From NCBI RefSeq assembly GCF_900110575.1, contig NZ_FOEF01000005.1, forward strand, positions 186,001 through 250,000: a DNA stretch of 64,000 nt. The letters run 5' to 3'. Of the stretch, positions 27,718-35,883 are shown piece after piece; position 1 is the stretch's first letter, and every line of letters starts with the position of its first letter. Below the pieces are notes generated by a model. That model was not told the DNA's origin and did no database searches. It saw only the letters and a program-made list of their open reading frames with translations. A program made the translations under genes and the position numbers. The DNA comes from Amycolatopsis saalfeldensis. GTDB lineage: Bacteria; Actinomycetota; Actinomycetes; Mycobacteriales; Pseudonocardiaceae.

Positions 27718-27882
27718 ATGGGCGTGCGCATTCATTTCGGGCTCCCGGCCGAGGCCGGGCGCCGTGATCCGGCCACGCCCGTGAAGCGTCCGCTGACCGG
27801 CGTGCGCGCCCTGCTGGCCAAACGGGAGCCGCGCACTCTGGGCCCAGCCGGGCCCGGGACCAAAGCCGTTCACTCGGACTGA
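27718..27882 (+). CDS. Small conserved-looking protein (54 aa), easily missed
   Basis: ATG at 27718 is preceded by a textbook ribosome site (CAGGAGG, eight bases away). The 54-residue basic product (starting MGVRIHFGLPAEAGRRDP) has high third-position G/C and no membrane segment or known motif. Its 3' end overlaps the convergent sigma-factor gene by 13 bases. Function unknown. The strong ribosome site and codon pattern argue that it is translated. Confidence 0.5.
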   Translation: MGVRIHFGLPAEAGRRDPATPVKRPLTGVRALLAKREPRTLGPAGPGTKAVHSD

Positions 27883-28460
27883 TTCGCCGCCTTGGCGTTC
27901 ATCAGCTGCCGCAGCTTGGACAGCGACCGATGCTGGGCGACGCGCACGGCGACGGCGCTCGGCAGGCCCAGCGCCTCCGCGGTCTCTTCGGCGGTGAAGC
28001 CGAGGACCACCCGCAACGTCAGCAGGTCCCGGTGCAGCGGCGGCAGATGGCTGAGCAGCTCCCCGATCTGGAGGCGCGCGTCGGTGCGCGCGTATTCGTC
28101 CGGTGCGGCCAGTGAGCTTCCGGCACGGGTGTCGCCGGGATCGGCGAACGGCTCGGACAGGTCACGGCTCTGGCGCCGGTATGCGTCGGCGACCTTGTGC
28201 GCGGCGATGCCGAAGACGAACGAGAGGAAGCTGTCGGTCTCGTAGCGGTAGCGCGGCAGCGCGAGCAGCACCGCCATCAACGTCTCCTGCGCGCAGTCCT
28301 CGGCGCCGAAGCTGCTGCCGAGCCGTCCGCGGCAGTAGCGCAGCACCAGCGGGCGAAGGTCGGCGAGCAGCCGGTCCACTGCCGTCCGGTCGCCCTCGAT
28401 CGCGGCCGCGACCAGACGGGCGTCCAGACGCGGCGCGGGCGGGCGCTCGTCGGTGGACAT
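27870..28460 (-). CDS. ECF sigma factor, ShbA/SigD type
   Basis: A 196-residue group-4 sigma factor. Region 2 spans about residues 18-95 (FGAEDCAQETLMAVLLALPRY and SFVFGIAAHKVADAYRR), and region 4 about 130-185 (LLSHLPPLHRDLLTLRVVLGFTAEETAEALGLP). This pattern fits the ShbA/SigD family, which in Streptomyces drives the principal sigma gene hrdB and in mycobacteria the stringent-phase regulon. No anti-sigma gene is adjacent. The ATG at 28460 has no obvious Shine-Dalgarno site, while a perfect AAGGAGG lies 43 bases upstream before a TTG in another frame, so translation initiation here is unusual. Confidence 0.9.
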   Translation of the reverse strand: MSTDERPPAPRLDARLVAAAIEGDRTAVDRLLADLRPLVLRYCRGRLGSSFGAEDCAQETLMAVLLALPRYRYETDSFLSFVFGIAAHKVADAYRRQSRDLSEPFADPGDTRAGSSLAAPDEYARTDARLQIGELLSHLPPLHRDLLTLRVVLGFTAEETAEALGLPSAVAVRVAQHRSLSKLRQLMNAKAANQSE

Positions 28461-28745
28461 CCAGTGCCGCCCCGGGGTTCGACTCGGTGATCGCGTTCAG
28501 CAAGAGTCCTCCTTCCTGACCGGGATGTCCATCTCGGTCAGGCGTGCCCGGCAAGCCGGGCAACTGCGACATATCCGGTCAAAAGCGCCGGAAATTGCAG
28601 CGGTGGCACATAAACGGAACAAGAAAAGGTCAGACAAAAGTAGGTTCCTTGACGGCTTACGAATTTCTTAAGCTTCCTCTGCCGTCGGAGCACGGGGCCC
28701 TGAGTGTGTTCCGGCGCGGTCCCCCACCGTTTGAGAGGAATTGCC
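28461..28745. promoter_or_regulatory. AT-rich divergent control region between shbA-type gene and S53 protease
   Basis: The stretch 28570-28690 is markedly AT-richer than its surroundings (TAAACGGAACAAGAAAAGG; ACGAATTTCTTAAGCTTCC) and should hold the promoters of both divergent genes. A TTGACG at about 28652 is a possible -35 element, but I see no convincing -10 partner. A short hairpin (GCCCGGCAAGCCGGGC) lies at about 28547-28562. Confidence 0.4.
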
Positions 28746-30383
28746 ATGCGCTTGCGCAAGCTCGTCGCCGCAGCGGTACCGCTGCCGGCCTTGCTGTGCC
28801 TTTCCCTGGCCCCCGCCGCCAACGCGGACCCGCTGGTCACGATGGCTGCCAACGCCGCCCCGCTGACCCAGAGCGACCGCACCGGCGACGTCGGAGCCGA
28901 TCAGCAGATCCCCGCGGCGCTGTCACTGAAGCTCCACAACCAGCAGGCGCTGGACCAGTTCCTCTCCGACGTCCAGAACCCCGCCTCGCCCCAATACCAC
29001 CACTTCCTCACGCCCGCTCAGTTCAATACTGCATTCGGCCCAACACAGGCCGACGTGAACAAGGCCGTTGCATTTCTGAAACAAAACGGCGCGTCCGGAA
29101 TCGAGGTTTCCGGCAACCGTCAGGCGATCACGTTCACCGGTTCGGCCGCGCAGCTGGAATCCACGTTCCACACGCGGATCGGCAATTATCTGGACAAGAT
29201 CACCGGCCGTAAGTTTTTTGCCAACGACTCGGCCCCGTCGTTACCTGCCTCCGTCTCGTCGGTGGTCGGCTCGGTCGTCGGCCTCGACAACCACGCCGTG
29301 AAGCAGCACTCGGCCACCACCGCGGCGCCGCACGTGGTCAAGGCCGTGACGCCGCCCATCCTCAAGAGCGCCTACGGCACCAGCGGCCTCTCGGCCACCG
29401 GCGCGGGCGTGAACGTCGGCTTCGTGGAGTTCGACGGGTACAAGAAGGCGGACATCACCAGCTACGACACGAAGTACGGCCTGCAGGCCGGCAGCGTCTC
29501 GACGGTCTCGGTGAGCGGCGCCAACTACGACTCGAGCCCCGGCCAGGGCGAGGTCGAGGTCGACCTGGACATCGAGGTCGTGCACGCGCTGGCCGCCGCG
29601 GCCAACGACTACGTGTACGAGGCCCCGAACAGCAACGCCGGCGAGCTGGCGATGTACCAGAAGATCGCCTCCGACGCGAAGGTCAAGGTCGTCTCCATCT
29701 CGTGGGGCTCGTGCGAGGCGGCCGAGGGCTCCTCGGCGGCCAACAGCGTGAACAGCGCGATCTCGACCGGCACCGCGGAGGGCATCAGCTACTTCGCCGC
29801 CGCGGGTGACGACGGCACCACCGACTGCGCCCGCCAGACCGGCAGCTACTCGAAGGCCGTCGACTTCCCGGCGTCCAGCCCGAACGTCTCCGGCGTCGGC
29901 GGCACCCAGCTGACGGTCACCTCGTCCAACGGCTACAGCAGCGAGAAGGCCTGGAACGACGGCTCGAACGGCGCGGGCGGCGGCGGCATCTCGACCGTGT
30001 TCAGCGCCCCGTCCTGGCAGTCGAAGCAGAGCACCACGAAGCGCAAGGTCCCGGACGTCGCGGGTGACGCGGCCATGGGCTCGGCCTACACGATCGTCAG
30101 CGGGGGCAGCACCGGCAACGTCTGGGGCACCTCGGGCGCGGCCCCGCTGTGGGCGGGCTTCGCCACGCTGCAGAACCAGGTCCACGGCGGCGGCCTCGGC
30201 AACCTGAACCCGACCTTCTACAGCATCGGCAACGGCAGTTCGTACGGCACCGGCTTCCACGACGTCACCACCGGCAACAACAGCCTCAACGGCACCACCG
30301 GCTTCACCGCCGGCACGGGCTACGACCAGGTCACCGGCTGGGGCTCCTTCAAGGGCACCGGGCTCTCGGGCCTGATCGGCTGA
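28746..30383 (+). CDS. Secreted S53 (sedolisin/kumamolisin-like) serine-carboxyl peptidase
   Basis: A 545-residue preproprotein: signal peptide 1-27 (ending ANA), pro-kumamolisin activation domain about 40-175, and catalytic domain about 200-545. The Glu-Asp-Ser triad reads Glu271 and Asp275 in GEVEVDLDIEV and Ser463 in WGTSGAAPLWAG; the oxyanion Asp is in AAAGDDG. The C-terminal DVTTGNNS and GTGYDQVTGWGS segments provide the calcium site. Such enzymes are active at acid pH outside the cell. ATG at 28746 follows GAGAGGAA. The early coding region uses more AT-ending codons than its neighbours. A terminator follows. Confidence 0.94.
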   Translation: MRLRKLVAAAVPLPALLCLSLAPAANADPLVTMAANAAPLTQSDRTGDVGADQQIPAALSLKLHNQQALDQFLSDVQNPASPQYHHFLTPAQFNTAFGPTQADVNKAVAFLKQNGASGIEVSGNRQAITFTGSAAQLESTFHTRIGNYLDKITGRKFFANDSAPSLPASVSSVVGSVVGLDNHAVKQHSATTAAPHVVKAVTPPILKSAYGTSGLSATGAGVNVGFVEFDGYKKADITSYDTKYGLQAGSVSTVSVSGANYDSSPGQGEVEVDLDIEVVHALAAAANDYVYEAPNSNAGELAMYQKIASDAKVKVVSISWGSCEAAEGSSAANSVNSAISTGTAEGISYFAAAGDDGTTDCARQTGSYSKAVDFPASSPNVSGVGGTQLTVTSSNGYSSEKAWNDGSNGAGGGGISTVFSAPSWQSKQSTTKRKVPDVAGDAAMGSAYTIVSGGSTGNVWGTSGAAPLWAGFATLQNQVHGGGLGNLNPTFYSIGNGSSYGTGFHDVTTGNNSLNGTTGFTAGTGYDQVTGWGSFKGTGLSGLIG

Positions 30384-30398
30384 CCCACCCCGGTTGCG

Positions 30399-30434
30399 CC
30401 GAGGGCCCCTTTCCCCGTGGGAGAGGGGCCTTCG
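30399..30434 (+). terminator. Terminator after the S53 protease
   Basis: A 12-bp stem with one mismatch (arms about 30399-30410 and 30423-30434) 15 bases after the stop codon, followed by a short T-containing stretch (TCCGTTTTG). Confidence 0.75.
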
Positions 30435-30490
30435 GTCCGTTTTGCCGGGCGTGGTTCAACCCGGGCCGGAGCCGGGATAGCGTGGGGGCC

Positions 30491-32080
30491 ATGGGAAATC
30501 GCACCGTCCGGGACGCCACTCGCGAGCTGCTCCGGAACCTCGGCCTGACCACCGTGTTCGGCAACCCCGGCACCACCGAGGTCGCGTTCCTCACCGACTG
30601 GCCCGACGACTTCACCTACGTGCTCGGGCTGCAGGAGTCGGCCGTGGTCGCGATGGCGGACGGCTACGCGCAGGCCACCCGCAAGCCGGTGCTGGTCAAC
30701 CTGCACTCGGCGGGCGGGGTGGGCCATTCGCTCGGGCACGTGTTCACCGCGTTCCGCAACCGGTCGCCGCTGATCGTGCTGGCGGGCCAGCAGACGCGGT
30801 CGCTGCTGCCGGACGAGCCGTTCCTCGGGGCGGTGCAGGCGGTGGACTTCCCCAAGCCGTACGTGAAGTGGAGCATCGAGCCGGCCAGGGCCGAGGACGT
30901 GCCCGCGGCGATCGCGCGGGCCCACCACGTCGCGACCCAGGCGCCGCAGGGTCCGGTGTTCGTCTCGGTCCCGGTGGACGACTGGGACCGCGAGGCGACC
31001 ATGCCGCTGCCGTCCGGGCACCGGGTGCCCGGTTTCGCGCCCGATCCGGACGCGCTGGCCGAACTCGCCGCGGCGCTCGACGGCGCCGAGCGGCCCGCGC
31101 TGGTGGTCGGCGCGAGCGTGGACGCCGAAGGCGCGGTGCCGGAGCTGGTGGCACTGGCCGAGAAGCTGGGCGCCGGCGTGTGGGTCGCGCCGATGTCGTC
31201 CCGCTGCTCGTTCCCCGAGGACCACGAGCTGTTCCTCGGCTTCCTGCGCCCGGAGCGGCGCGCGGTGGCCGACGCGCTCGAGGCCCACGATCTGGTGGTG
31301 GTGCTGGGCGCGCCCGCGTTCACCTACCACATCTACCGCGGCGAGCCCGAAACCGCGCTGCCGCCGATGCACGTGATCAGCGACGACGAGCAGGTCCTCG
31401 CGCGCGTCGCGATCGGCACCGGGATCCGCTCGACGTCGAAGCTCGCCATCCGCGCGCTGGCGGAGCGGGTCCGGCCGGCCGGGCGCACGGTCGCGCCGCG
31501 CGCCCCGAGGCGGGCCAAACCGGCCGAGGTCACGCCGATCTCACCGGACTACGCCTACTCGGTGGTCGCGGATCTGTTGCCGGACAACACCATTGTCGTC
31601 GAAGAGACGCCGAGCCACCGCAGCAGCATGCACGATCACCTGCCGATCACCGCCACCGACACGGGTTTCCTGACCGTCGCCAGCGGCACCCTCGGCTACG
31701 GCCTGCCCGCGGCGGTGGGCGCGGCCATGGGGCGCCCGGACCGCAAGGTGGTCGCGGTGCTCGGCGACGGCTCCAGCATGTACTGCGTGCAGGCACTGTG
31801 GACGGCCGCGCGCGAGCACGTGCCGGTCACCTTCGTGATCCTGGACAACGCGCAGTACGCCGCCGTGCGCATCCTCGGCGAGAACGCGGGCGGGCGGAAG
31901 ATGCCGGGCACCGAGCTGGGCGGCATCGACTTCGCGCAGCTGGCCCGGAGCATGGGCTGCACGGCCAGCACGGTCGAGCAGCCCGGCGAACTGCGCCCCG
32001 CGCTCGCCGCCGCGCTGGCCTCGGCCGGGCCGAGCCTGGTGCACGTCAAGGTGGACCCGAACCCGCAGACCATCTACTGA
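30491..32080 (+). CDS. ThDP-dependent decarboxylase, benzoylformate-decarboxylase-like
   Basis: A 529-residue thiamin-diphosphate enzyme. N-terminal GNPGTTEV, LQES with the ThDP-activating Glu49, and NLHSAGGVG with His72 match benzoylformate decarboxylase (MdlC); the C-terminal ThDP motif is GDGSSMY through ILDN. The residue corresponding to Pseudomonas BFD Ser26 is Thr28 here. The family also includes oxalyl-CoA, branched-chain 2-keto-acid and phenylpyruvate decarboxylases, so the substrate is uncertain; an aromatic 2-oxo acid is most likely. It is followed 61 bases later by an acyl-CoA dehydrogenase, probably in one transcript. Confidence 0.85.
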   Translation: MGNRTVRDATRELLRNLGLTTVFGNPGTTEVAFLTDWPDDFTYVLGLQESAVVAMADGYAQATRKPVLVNLHSAGGVGHSLGHVFTAFRNRSPLIVLAGQQTRSLLPDEPFLGAVQAVDFPKPYVKWSIEPARAEDVPAAIARAHHVATQAPQGPVFVSVPVDDWDREATMPLPSGHRVPGFAPDPDALAELAAALDGAERPALVVGASVDAEGAVPELVALAEKLGAGVWVAPMSSRCSFPEDHELFLGFLRPERRAVADALEAHDLVVVLGAPAFTYHIYRGEPETALPPMHVISDDEQVLARVAIGTGIRSTSKLAIRALAERVRPAGRTVAPRAPRRAKPAEVTPISPDYAYSVVADLLPDNTIVVEETPSHRSSMHDHLPITATDTGFLTVASGTLGYGLPAAVGAAMGRPDRKVVAVLGDGSSMYCVQALWTAAREHVPVTFVILDNAQYAAVRILGENAGGRKMPGTELGGIDFAQLARSMGCTASTVEQPGELRPALAAALASAGPSLVHVKVDPNPQTIY

Positions 32081-32141
32081 GCCCGCTTTCCCGGGGCCGG
32101 GCCGCATTGACCCGACCGGGTGACGCTGTTTGGATGTCCGG

Positions 32142-33359
32142 GTGCAGCCTCTACTCACTCCCGGACAGCAGGAACTCGTCGACCAGGCCGGAAAGCTCGC
32201 GGACGTGTTCGCCGAGCGCGCCGCCGTCCACGACCGCGAGAACACCTTCCCCCACGAGAACTACGAAGACCTGAGGGAAGCGGGTTTCCTGCGGCTTTCG
32301 GTGCCCGAGGAGCTGGGCGGCTTCGGCGCCGGGCTGCCGGAGATCCTGCCGGTGCTGGAACGGCTGGCGATGGGCGACGGCGCCACCGCGCTGGCGTTCA
32401 CCATGCACCTCTCGCCGCTGGGGCAGTGGGCCAGCGTCTGGCGGCGGACGAAGGCGCCGAGACTGGCCGAGATGCTGGTGAAGGCCCGCGAGGGCGACCT
32501 GGTCTGGGCGTCGATCACCAGCGAAACCGGTCTGCGCAACGACATCACGGACTCGAAGACGTCCGCGGTGAAGGTCGACGGCGGCTTCGAGCTGACCGGC
32601 CGCAAGAGCTTCGCGACCAACTCGGCCGTCGCCACGCACTGCTCGACGACCGCGCGCTACGAGGACGCCGACGGCGGACCGCGGCTGCTGCTCTGCCAGA
32701 TCGCGCTGGACCAGCCCGGCGTCACGATCCACCCGACGTGGAACACGATGGGCATGCGCGGCACCCAGAGCAACGACGTCGAGCTGGACAAGGTGTTCGT
32801 CGAGGACGCGGCCGTGGTGCACTCGCTGCCGGTCAAGCACCTCGACGCGCGGGTGCTGGAAACCGTGTGGGCGTGGGCGATGCCCGCCTTCTCGGCCGTC
32901 TACACGGGAATCGCGGCGGGCGCGCTCGACTGGACCGTGAAGTCGTTGCGGCAGCGGGGAAAGACCGGCGACCCGGTGCTGCAGGACGTGATCGGGGAGT
33001 GCCAGATCCTGATCGAGGCCTCGCGTGCGCTGATCTACCGCCACGCCGAAGAGGTGACCAGCCGCCGCCTGTTCACCGGTGACGTGCAGGACGGCGTCGC
33101 GCGCTGCTCGATGGTGAAGTACGTGGCCGCCAACAACGCGGTGCAGGTGATGCAGCGGCTCGTGGACGTGCTGGGCGGCATGTCCTACACCAAGGCGCTG
33201 CCGTTCGAGCGCATGTGGCGGGACGTGCAGGCGAGCACCTTCATGCCGATGGGCAACCTGGCCACGCGCAAGCTGGTCGGCGCGAACGTGCTCGGCGTGC
33301 GGACCCTGCCGGAGATCAGCCCGGACGAGACGGGCCACGACTCGCGGGCCAAGGCCTGA
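32142..33359 (+). CDS. Acyl-CoA dehydrogenase family flavoprotein
   Basis: About 405 residues with the three ACAD regions: N-terminal helices (NYEDLREAGFLRLSVPEELGGFGAGLPEILPVLERLA), middle beta domain (SITSETGLRNDI, TGRKSFATNSAVATH, WNTMGMRGTQSNDVEL) and C-terminal helices (VQVMQRLVDVLGGMSYTKALPFERMWRDVQ). It should bind FAD and oxidise an acyl-CoA, but homologues of this subgroup near sulfonate transporters can be flavin monooxygenases for sulfur scavenging. The GTG at 32142 is the likeliest start; a TTG at 32130 is in frame, and neither has a clear ribosome site. It converges on the ABC importer. Confidence 0.85.
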   Translation: MQPLLTPGQQELVDQAGKLADVFAERAAVHDRENTFPHENYEDLREAGFLRLSVPEELGGFGAGLPEILPVLERLAMGDGATALAFTMHLSPLGQWASVWRRTKAPRLAEMLVKAREGDLVWASITSETGLRNDITDSKTSAVKVDGGFELTGRKSFATNSAVATHCSTTARYEDADGGPRLLLCQIALDQPGVTIHPTWNTMGMRGTQSNDVELDKVFVEDAAVVHSLPVKHLDARVLETVWAWAMPAFSAVYTGIAAGALDWTVKSLRQRGKTGDPVLQDVIGECQILIEASRALIYRHAEEVTSRRLFTGDVQDGVARCSMVKYVAANNAVQVMQRLVDVLGGMSYTKALPFERMWRDVQASTFMPMGNLATRKLVGANVLGVRTLPEISPDETGHDSRAKA

Positions 33360-33362
33360 AGC

Positions 33363-33408
33363 CTCGTGAGTGTTCCAGCCGGTTCCAACCGGCCGGAACA
33401 CTCACGAG
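33363..33408. terminator. 14-bp perfect bidirectional terminator hairpin
   Basis: Arms 33363-33376 and 33395-33408 are perfect reverse complements; the loop itself contains a second short stem (CCGGTT with AACCGG). It starts four bases after the acyl-CoA dehydrogenase stop and overlaps the stop codon of the opposing ATPase gene at 33402, so it can end both convergent transcripts. Confidence 0.88.
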
Positions 33409-34265
33409 CTTTGCATGTCCTCGGTGACGGCTTTCTCGGTCTTCTCGGCGGCCGAGGCCAGCTCCCACTCGGCGGCGTCCGCGGCCGCGGCCTGCGCCGG
33501 GCTGCCGTGCAGCAGGCGGGCCACCTCGCCGCGCAGGGCGACGAACTCGGCCGACTCGCGGGTGGTGATCTGGTCGCGTGACGCAGGCAGGCCGACGGGC
33601 AGGTCCGCGACGATCCGCGCCGGCGACTTCGACAGCACCAGCACCCGGTCGCCCAGGTAAACGCTCTCGTCGATGTCGTGCGTGACCAGCAGGACGGTGG
33701 TGCCCTGCTGGGCCTGCACGCGGCGCAGCAGGTCCTCCAGCTCGAACCGGGTCTGCGCGTCGACGGAGGCGAACGGCTCGTCCATGATCAGCAGCGCCGG
33801 GCGGCTCGCCAACGCGCGCGCGATGGACACCCGCTGCTGCATGCCGCCCGAGAGCTGCCACGGGAACTTGCCGCCGACGCCGGAAAGGCCGACCGCGTCC
33901 AGCGCCGACGCGGCCTGGGCGCGCCGCTCCGCCTTGCTCAGCTTGCCCCAGCGCAGGGGGAACTCGACGTTCTTCGCCACGGTCAGCCACGGGAAGAGCG
34001 AGCGGCTGTAGTCCTGGAACACCACGGCCAGATCGTCGGGCACGCCGTCGACCCGGTCGCCGTGCAGGCTCACGGTGCCGGACGTCGGCGGGAGCAGCCC
34101 GGCGATCGCCCGCAGCAGCGTCGACTTGCCGCAGCCCGACGGGCCCACGATGCACGCCAGCTGGCCGGCCTCGACCGTGAACGACAGCTCGTTCACGGCG
34201 GTGTGCGCCTGGTCGCCGGTGCCGTAGCGGTGGCTGAGGCCGGAGACCTCGAGCATGGTCGACAT
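33402..34265 (-). CDS. ABC importer ATPase, nitrate/sulfonate/taurine type
   Basis: A 287-residue ATP-binding subunit (SsuB/TauB/NrtD-like). Walker A GPSGCGKST (about residue 41), Q-loop VFQDYSRSLFPWLTV, signature LSGGMQQR, Walker B LLIMDEPFASVD and switch VTHDIDES are all intact. The last 40 residues are Ala/Glu-rich and not part of the fold. It is the last gene of the four-gene minus-strand operon (binding protein, permease, permease, ATPase) starting at 36909; 22 bases separate it from the upstream permease. Confidence 0.93.
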   Translation of the reverse strand: MSTMLEVSGLSHRYGTGDQAHTAVNELSFTVEAGQLACIVGPSGCGKSTLLRAIAGLLPPTSGTVSLHGDRVDGVPDDLAVVFQDYSRSLFPWLTVAKNVEFPLRWGKLSKAERRAQAASALDAVGLSGVGGKFPWQLSGGMQQRVSIARALASRPALLIMDEPFASVDAQTRFELEDLLRRVQAQQGTTVLLVTHDIDESVYLGDRVLVLSKSPARIVADLPVGLPASRDQITTRESAEFVALRGEVARLLHGSPAQAAAADAAEWELASAAEKTEKAVTEDMQSS

Positions 34266-34287
34266 TTCTGCAACTACCTTCCGGAAC

Positions 34288-35118
34288 CTAGTGACGGCCG
34301 GGCTGCCACGCGAGCACCCGCCGCTCGACGGCGAGCAGGGCCGCGTTGAACCCGTAACCCAGGATGCCCAGCAGCACGATCCACGCCCACATCTGGTCGA
34401 GGTCGTAGGAGCGCTGGGCGAACAGCAGCGCGTAGCCGATGCCGTTGAGCGCGCCCACCAGCTCGGAGATCGCCATCAGGATCAGCGCGATCGACAGCGA
34501 AAGCCGCAGGCCGGCGAAGATCTTCGGCAGCGCCGCGGGCAGCACCACGAGCCCGATCCAGTACCGGCGGGGCGTGCGGAACGCGCGGGCGGTCTCGGCC
34601 TTCACCTTGTCCACCGAGCGCGCGCCGTCGACCGTGTTGAGCACGATCGGCCACAGCGAGCCGAAGATGATGGTGGCGACCTGCATGCCGGGTCCGATGT
34701 GGAACAGCACGATGAACACCGGCACCAGCGCGGGCGGCGGGATCGCGCGGAAGAACGCGAACAGCGGCCCCACGTAGTCCATCCCGGTGCGCGAGCGGCC
34801 GAGCGCGACGCCGAGCGCGACGCCGATCACGACCGAGATCAGCCAGCCGCCGAGCACCCGCTCGAGGCTGGGCACGACGTGGTCGAACACCGCGTCGCCG
34901 AGGAAGATGTGCGAAGCCGGGCCCGAGAACCACAGCTTCGCCGCCGCGACAGCGATCTTGCTGGGCGGTGGGAAGAACACGTTCTGGCTCAGCCGCGTCG
35001 CGATCTCCCAGAGGACCACGAGCACCACGAGCACCAGCCACTTGCGGGCGAACCCGCTCAGCCCCCGGCCGACGCGGCCCCGGGCCGTGAGCACCGAAGG
35101 CTTTTCGACGACGGTCAT
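34288..35118 (-). CDS. ABC importer permease 2
   Basis: A 276-residue inner-membrane protein of the SsuC/TauC group with about six hydrophobic segments. The EAA loop appears as ETARAFRTPRRYWIGLVVLPAALPKIFAGL. ATG at 35118 overlaps the stop of the other permease by four bases (ATGA), so the two are coupled and probably form a heterodimeric pore, unlike the single permease of E. coli Ssu and Tau systems. Confidence 0.93.
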   Translation of the reverse strand: MTVVEKPSVLTARGRVGRGLSGFARKWLVLVVLVVLWEIATRLSQNVFFPPPSKIAVAAAKLWFSGPASHIFLGDAVFDHVVPSLERVLGGWLISVVIGVALGVALGRSRTGMDYVGPLFAFFRAIPPPALVPVFIVLFHIGPGMQVATIIFGSLWPIVLNTVDGARSVDKVKAETARAFRTPRRYWIGLVVLPAALPKIFAGLRLSLSIALILMAISELVGALNGIGYALLFAQRSYDLDQMWAWIVLLGILGYGFNAALLAVERRVLAWQPGRH

Positions 35119-35882
35119 GCGGCGGCCCCCTCGTCGGCGGTGCTCCAGCGGAAGAGCCGCCGGCCCAGCCGCTCCAGCCCCTCGTTCACCAGGAAGCCCA
35201 GCACACCGGCGACCACGGTGCCCGCGAGCACCAGGTCCATCCGGTTCTCGCCCGAGGACGCCTCGAGGATGAACTGCCCGATGCCGAGCTTGGCGCCGGC
35301 CAGGAACTCGGTGCTGATCACCAGGATCAGGGAGATCGCCGCGGACATCCGGATGCCGGTGAACACGAACGGCGCCGCGTGCGGCAGCGCGACGGACGTG
35401 AGGATCCGGGACTTCGGCGTGCCGTACGTCCGCGCGGTCTCGGTCAGCAGCGGGTCCATTTCGGACAGTGCGTAGATGGTGTTGAAGAGAATGGGCCACA
35501 CCGCCGCGTACACGGCGAGGGCGATCTTCGACTCGGGCCCGCCGCCGATCAGGATCAGCACCAGGGGGATCAGCGCCACGGACGGGATGGGCCGGAGGAA
35601 CTCGACGACCACCCTCGTCGCGTCGCGCAGCCAGCCGATGCTGCCGAGCAGCAGGCCCGCGGGGACCGCGATGGCGATCGAGATGACCAGCGCGATCGCC
35701 CAGGCCAGCACCGACGCGATGACGTCGCGGACGAACTCGGTGTCGCCGAGCAGTTCGCCGAGCCGGGCGAACACGACGGTCGGCGGGGGGAGGTCGTTCT
35801 GATTGACCAGGCCGGCCCGCACGACTACCTCCCAGAGCAGGAGAAAGCCGAGCAGGCCGACCAGATTGCGGACGATCCTCAC
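35115..35882 (-). CDS. ABC importer permease 1
   Basis: A 255-residue inner-membrane permease with about six hydrophobic segments and EAA loop ETARTYGTPKSRILTSVALPHAAPFVFTGI. It begins with GTG at 35882, one base after the stop of the binding-protein gene, and ends overlapping the second permease by four bases. Same SsuC/TauC family but only moderately similar to permease 2. Confidence 0.93.
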   Translation of the reverse strand: MRIVRNLVGLLGFLLLWEVVVRAGLVNQNDLPPPTVVFARLGELLGDTEFVRDVIASVLAWAIALVISIAIAVPAGLLLGSIGWLRDATRVVVEFLRPIPSVALIPLVLILIGGGPESKIALAVYAAVWPILFNTIYALSEMDPLLTETARTYGTPKSRILTSVALPHAAPFVFTGIRMSAAISLILVISTEFLAGAKLGIGQFILEASSGENRMDLVLAGTVVAGVLGFLVNEGLERLGRRLFRWSTADEGAAA

Positions 35883-35883
35883 G

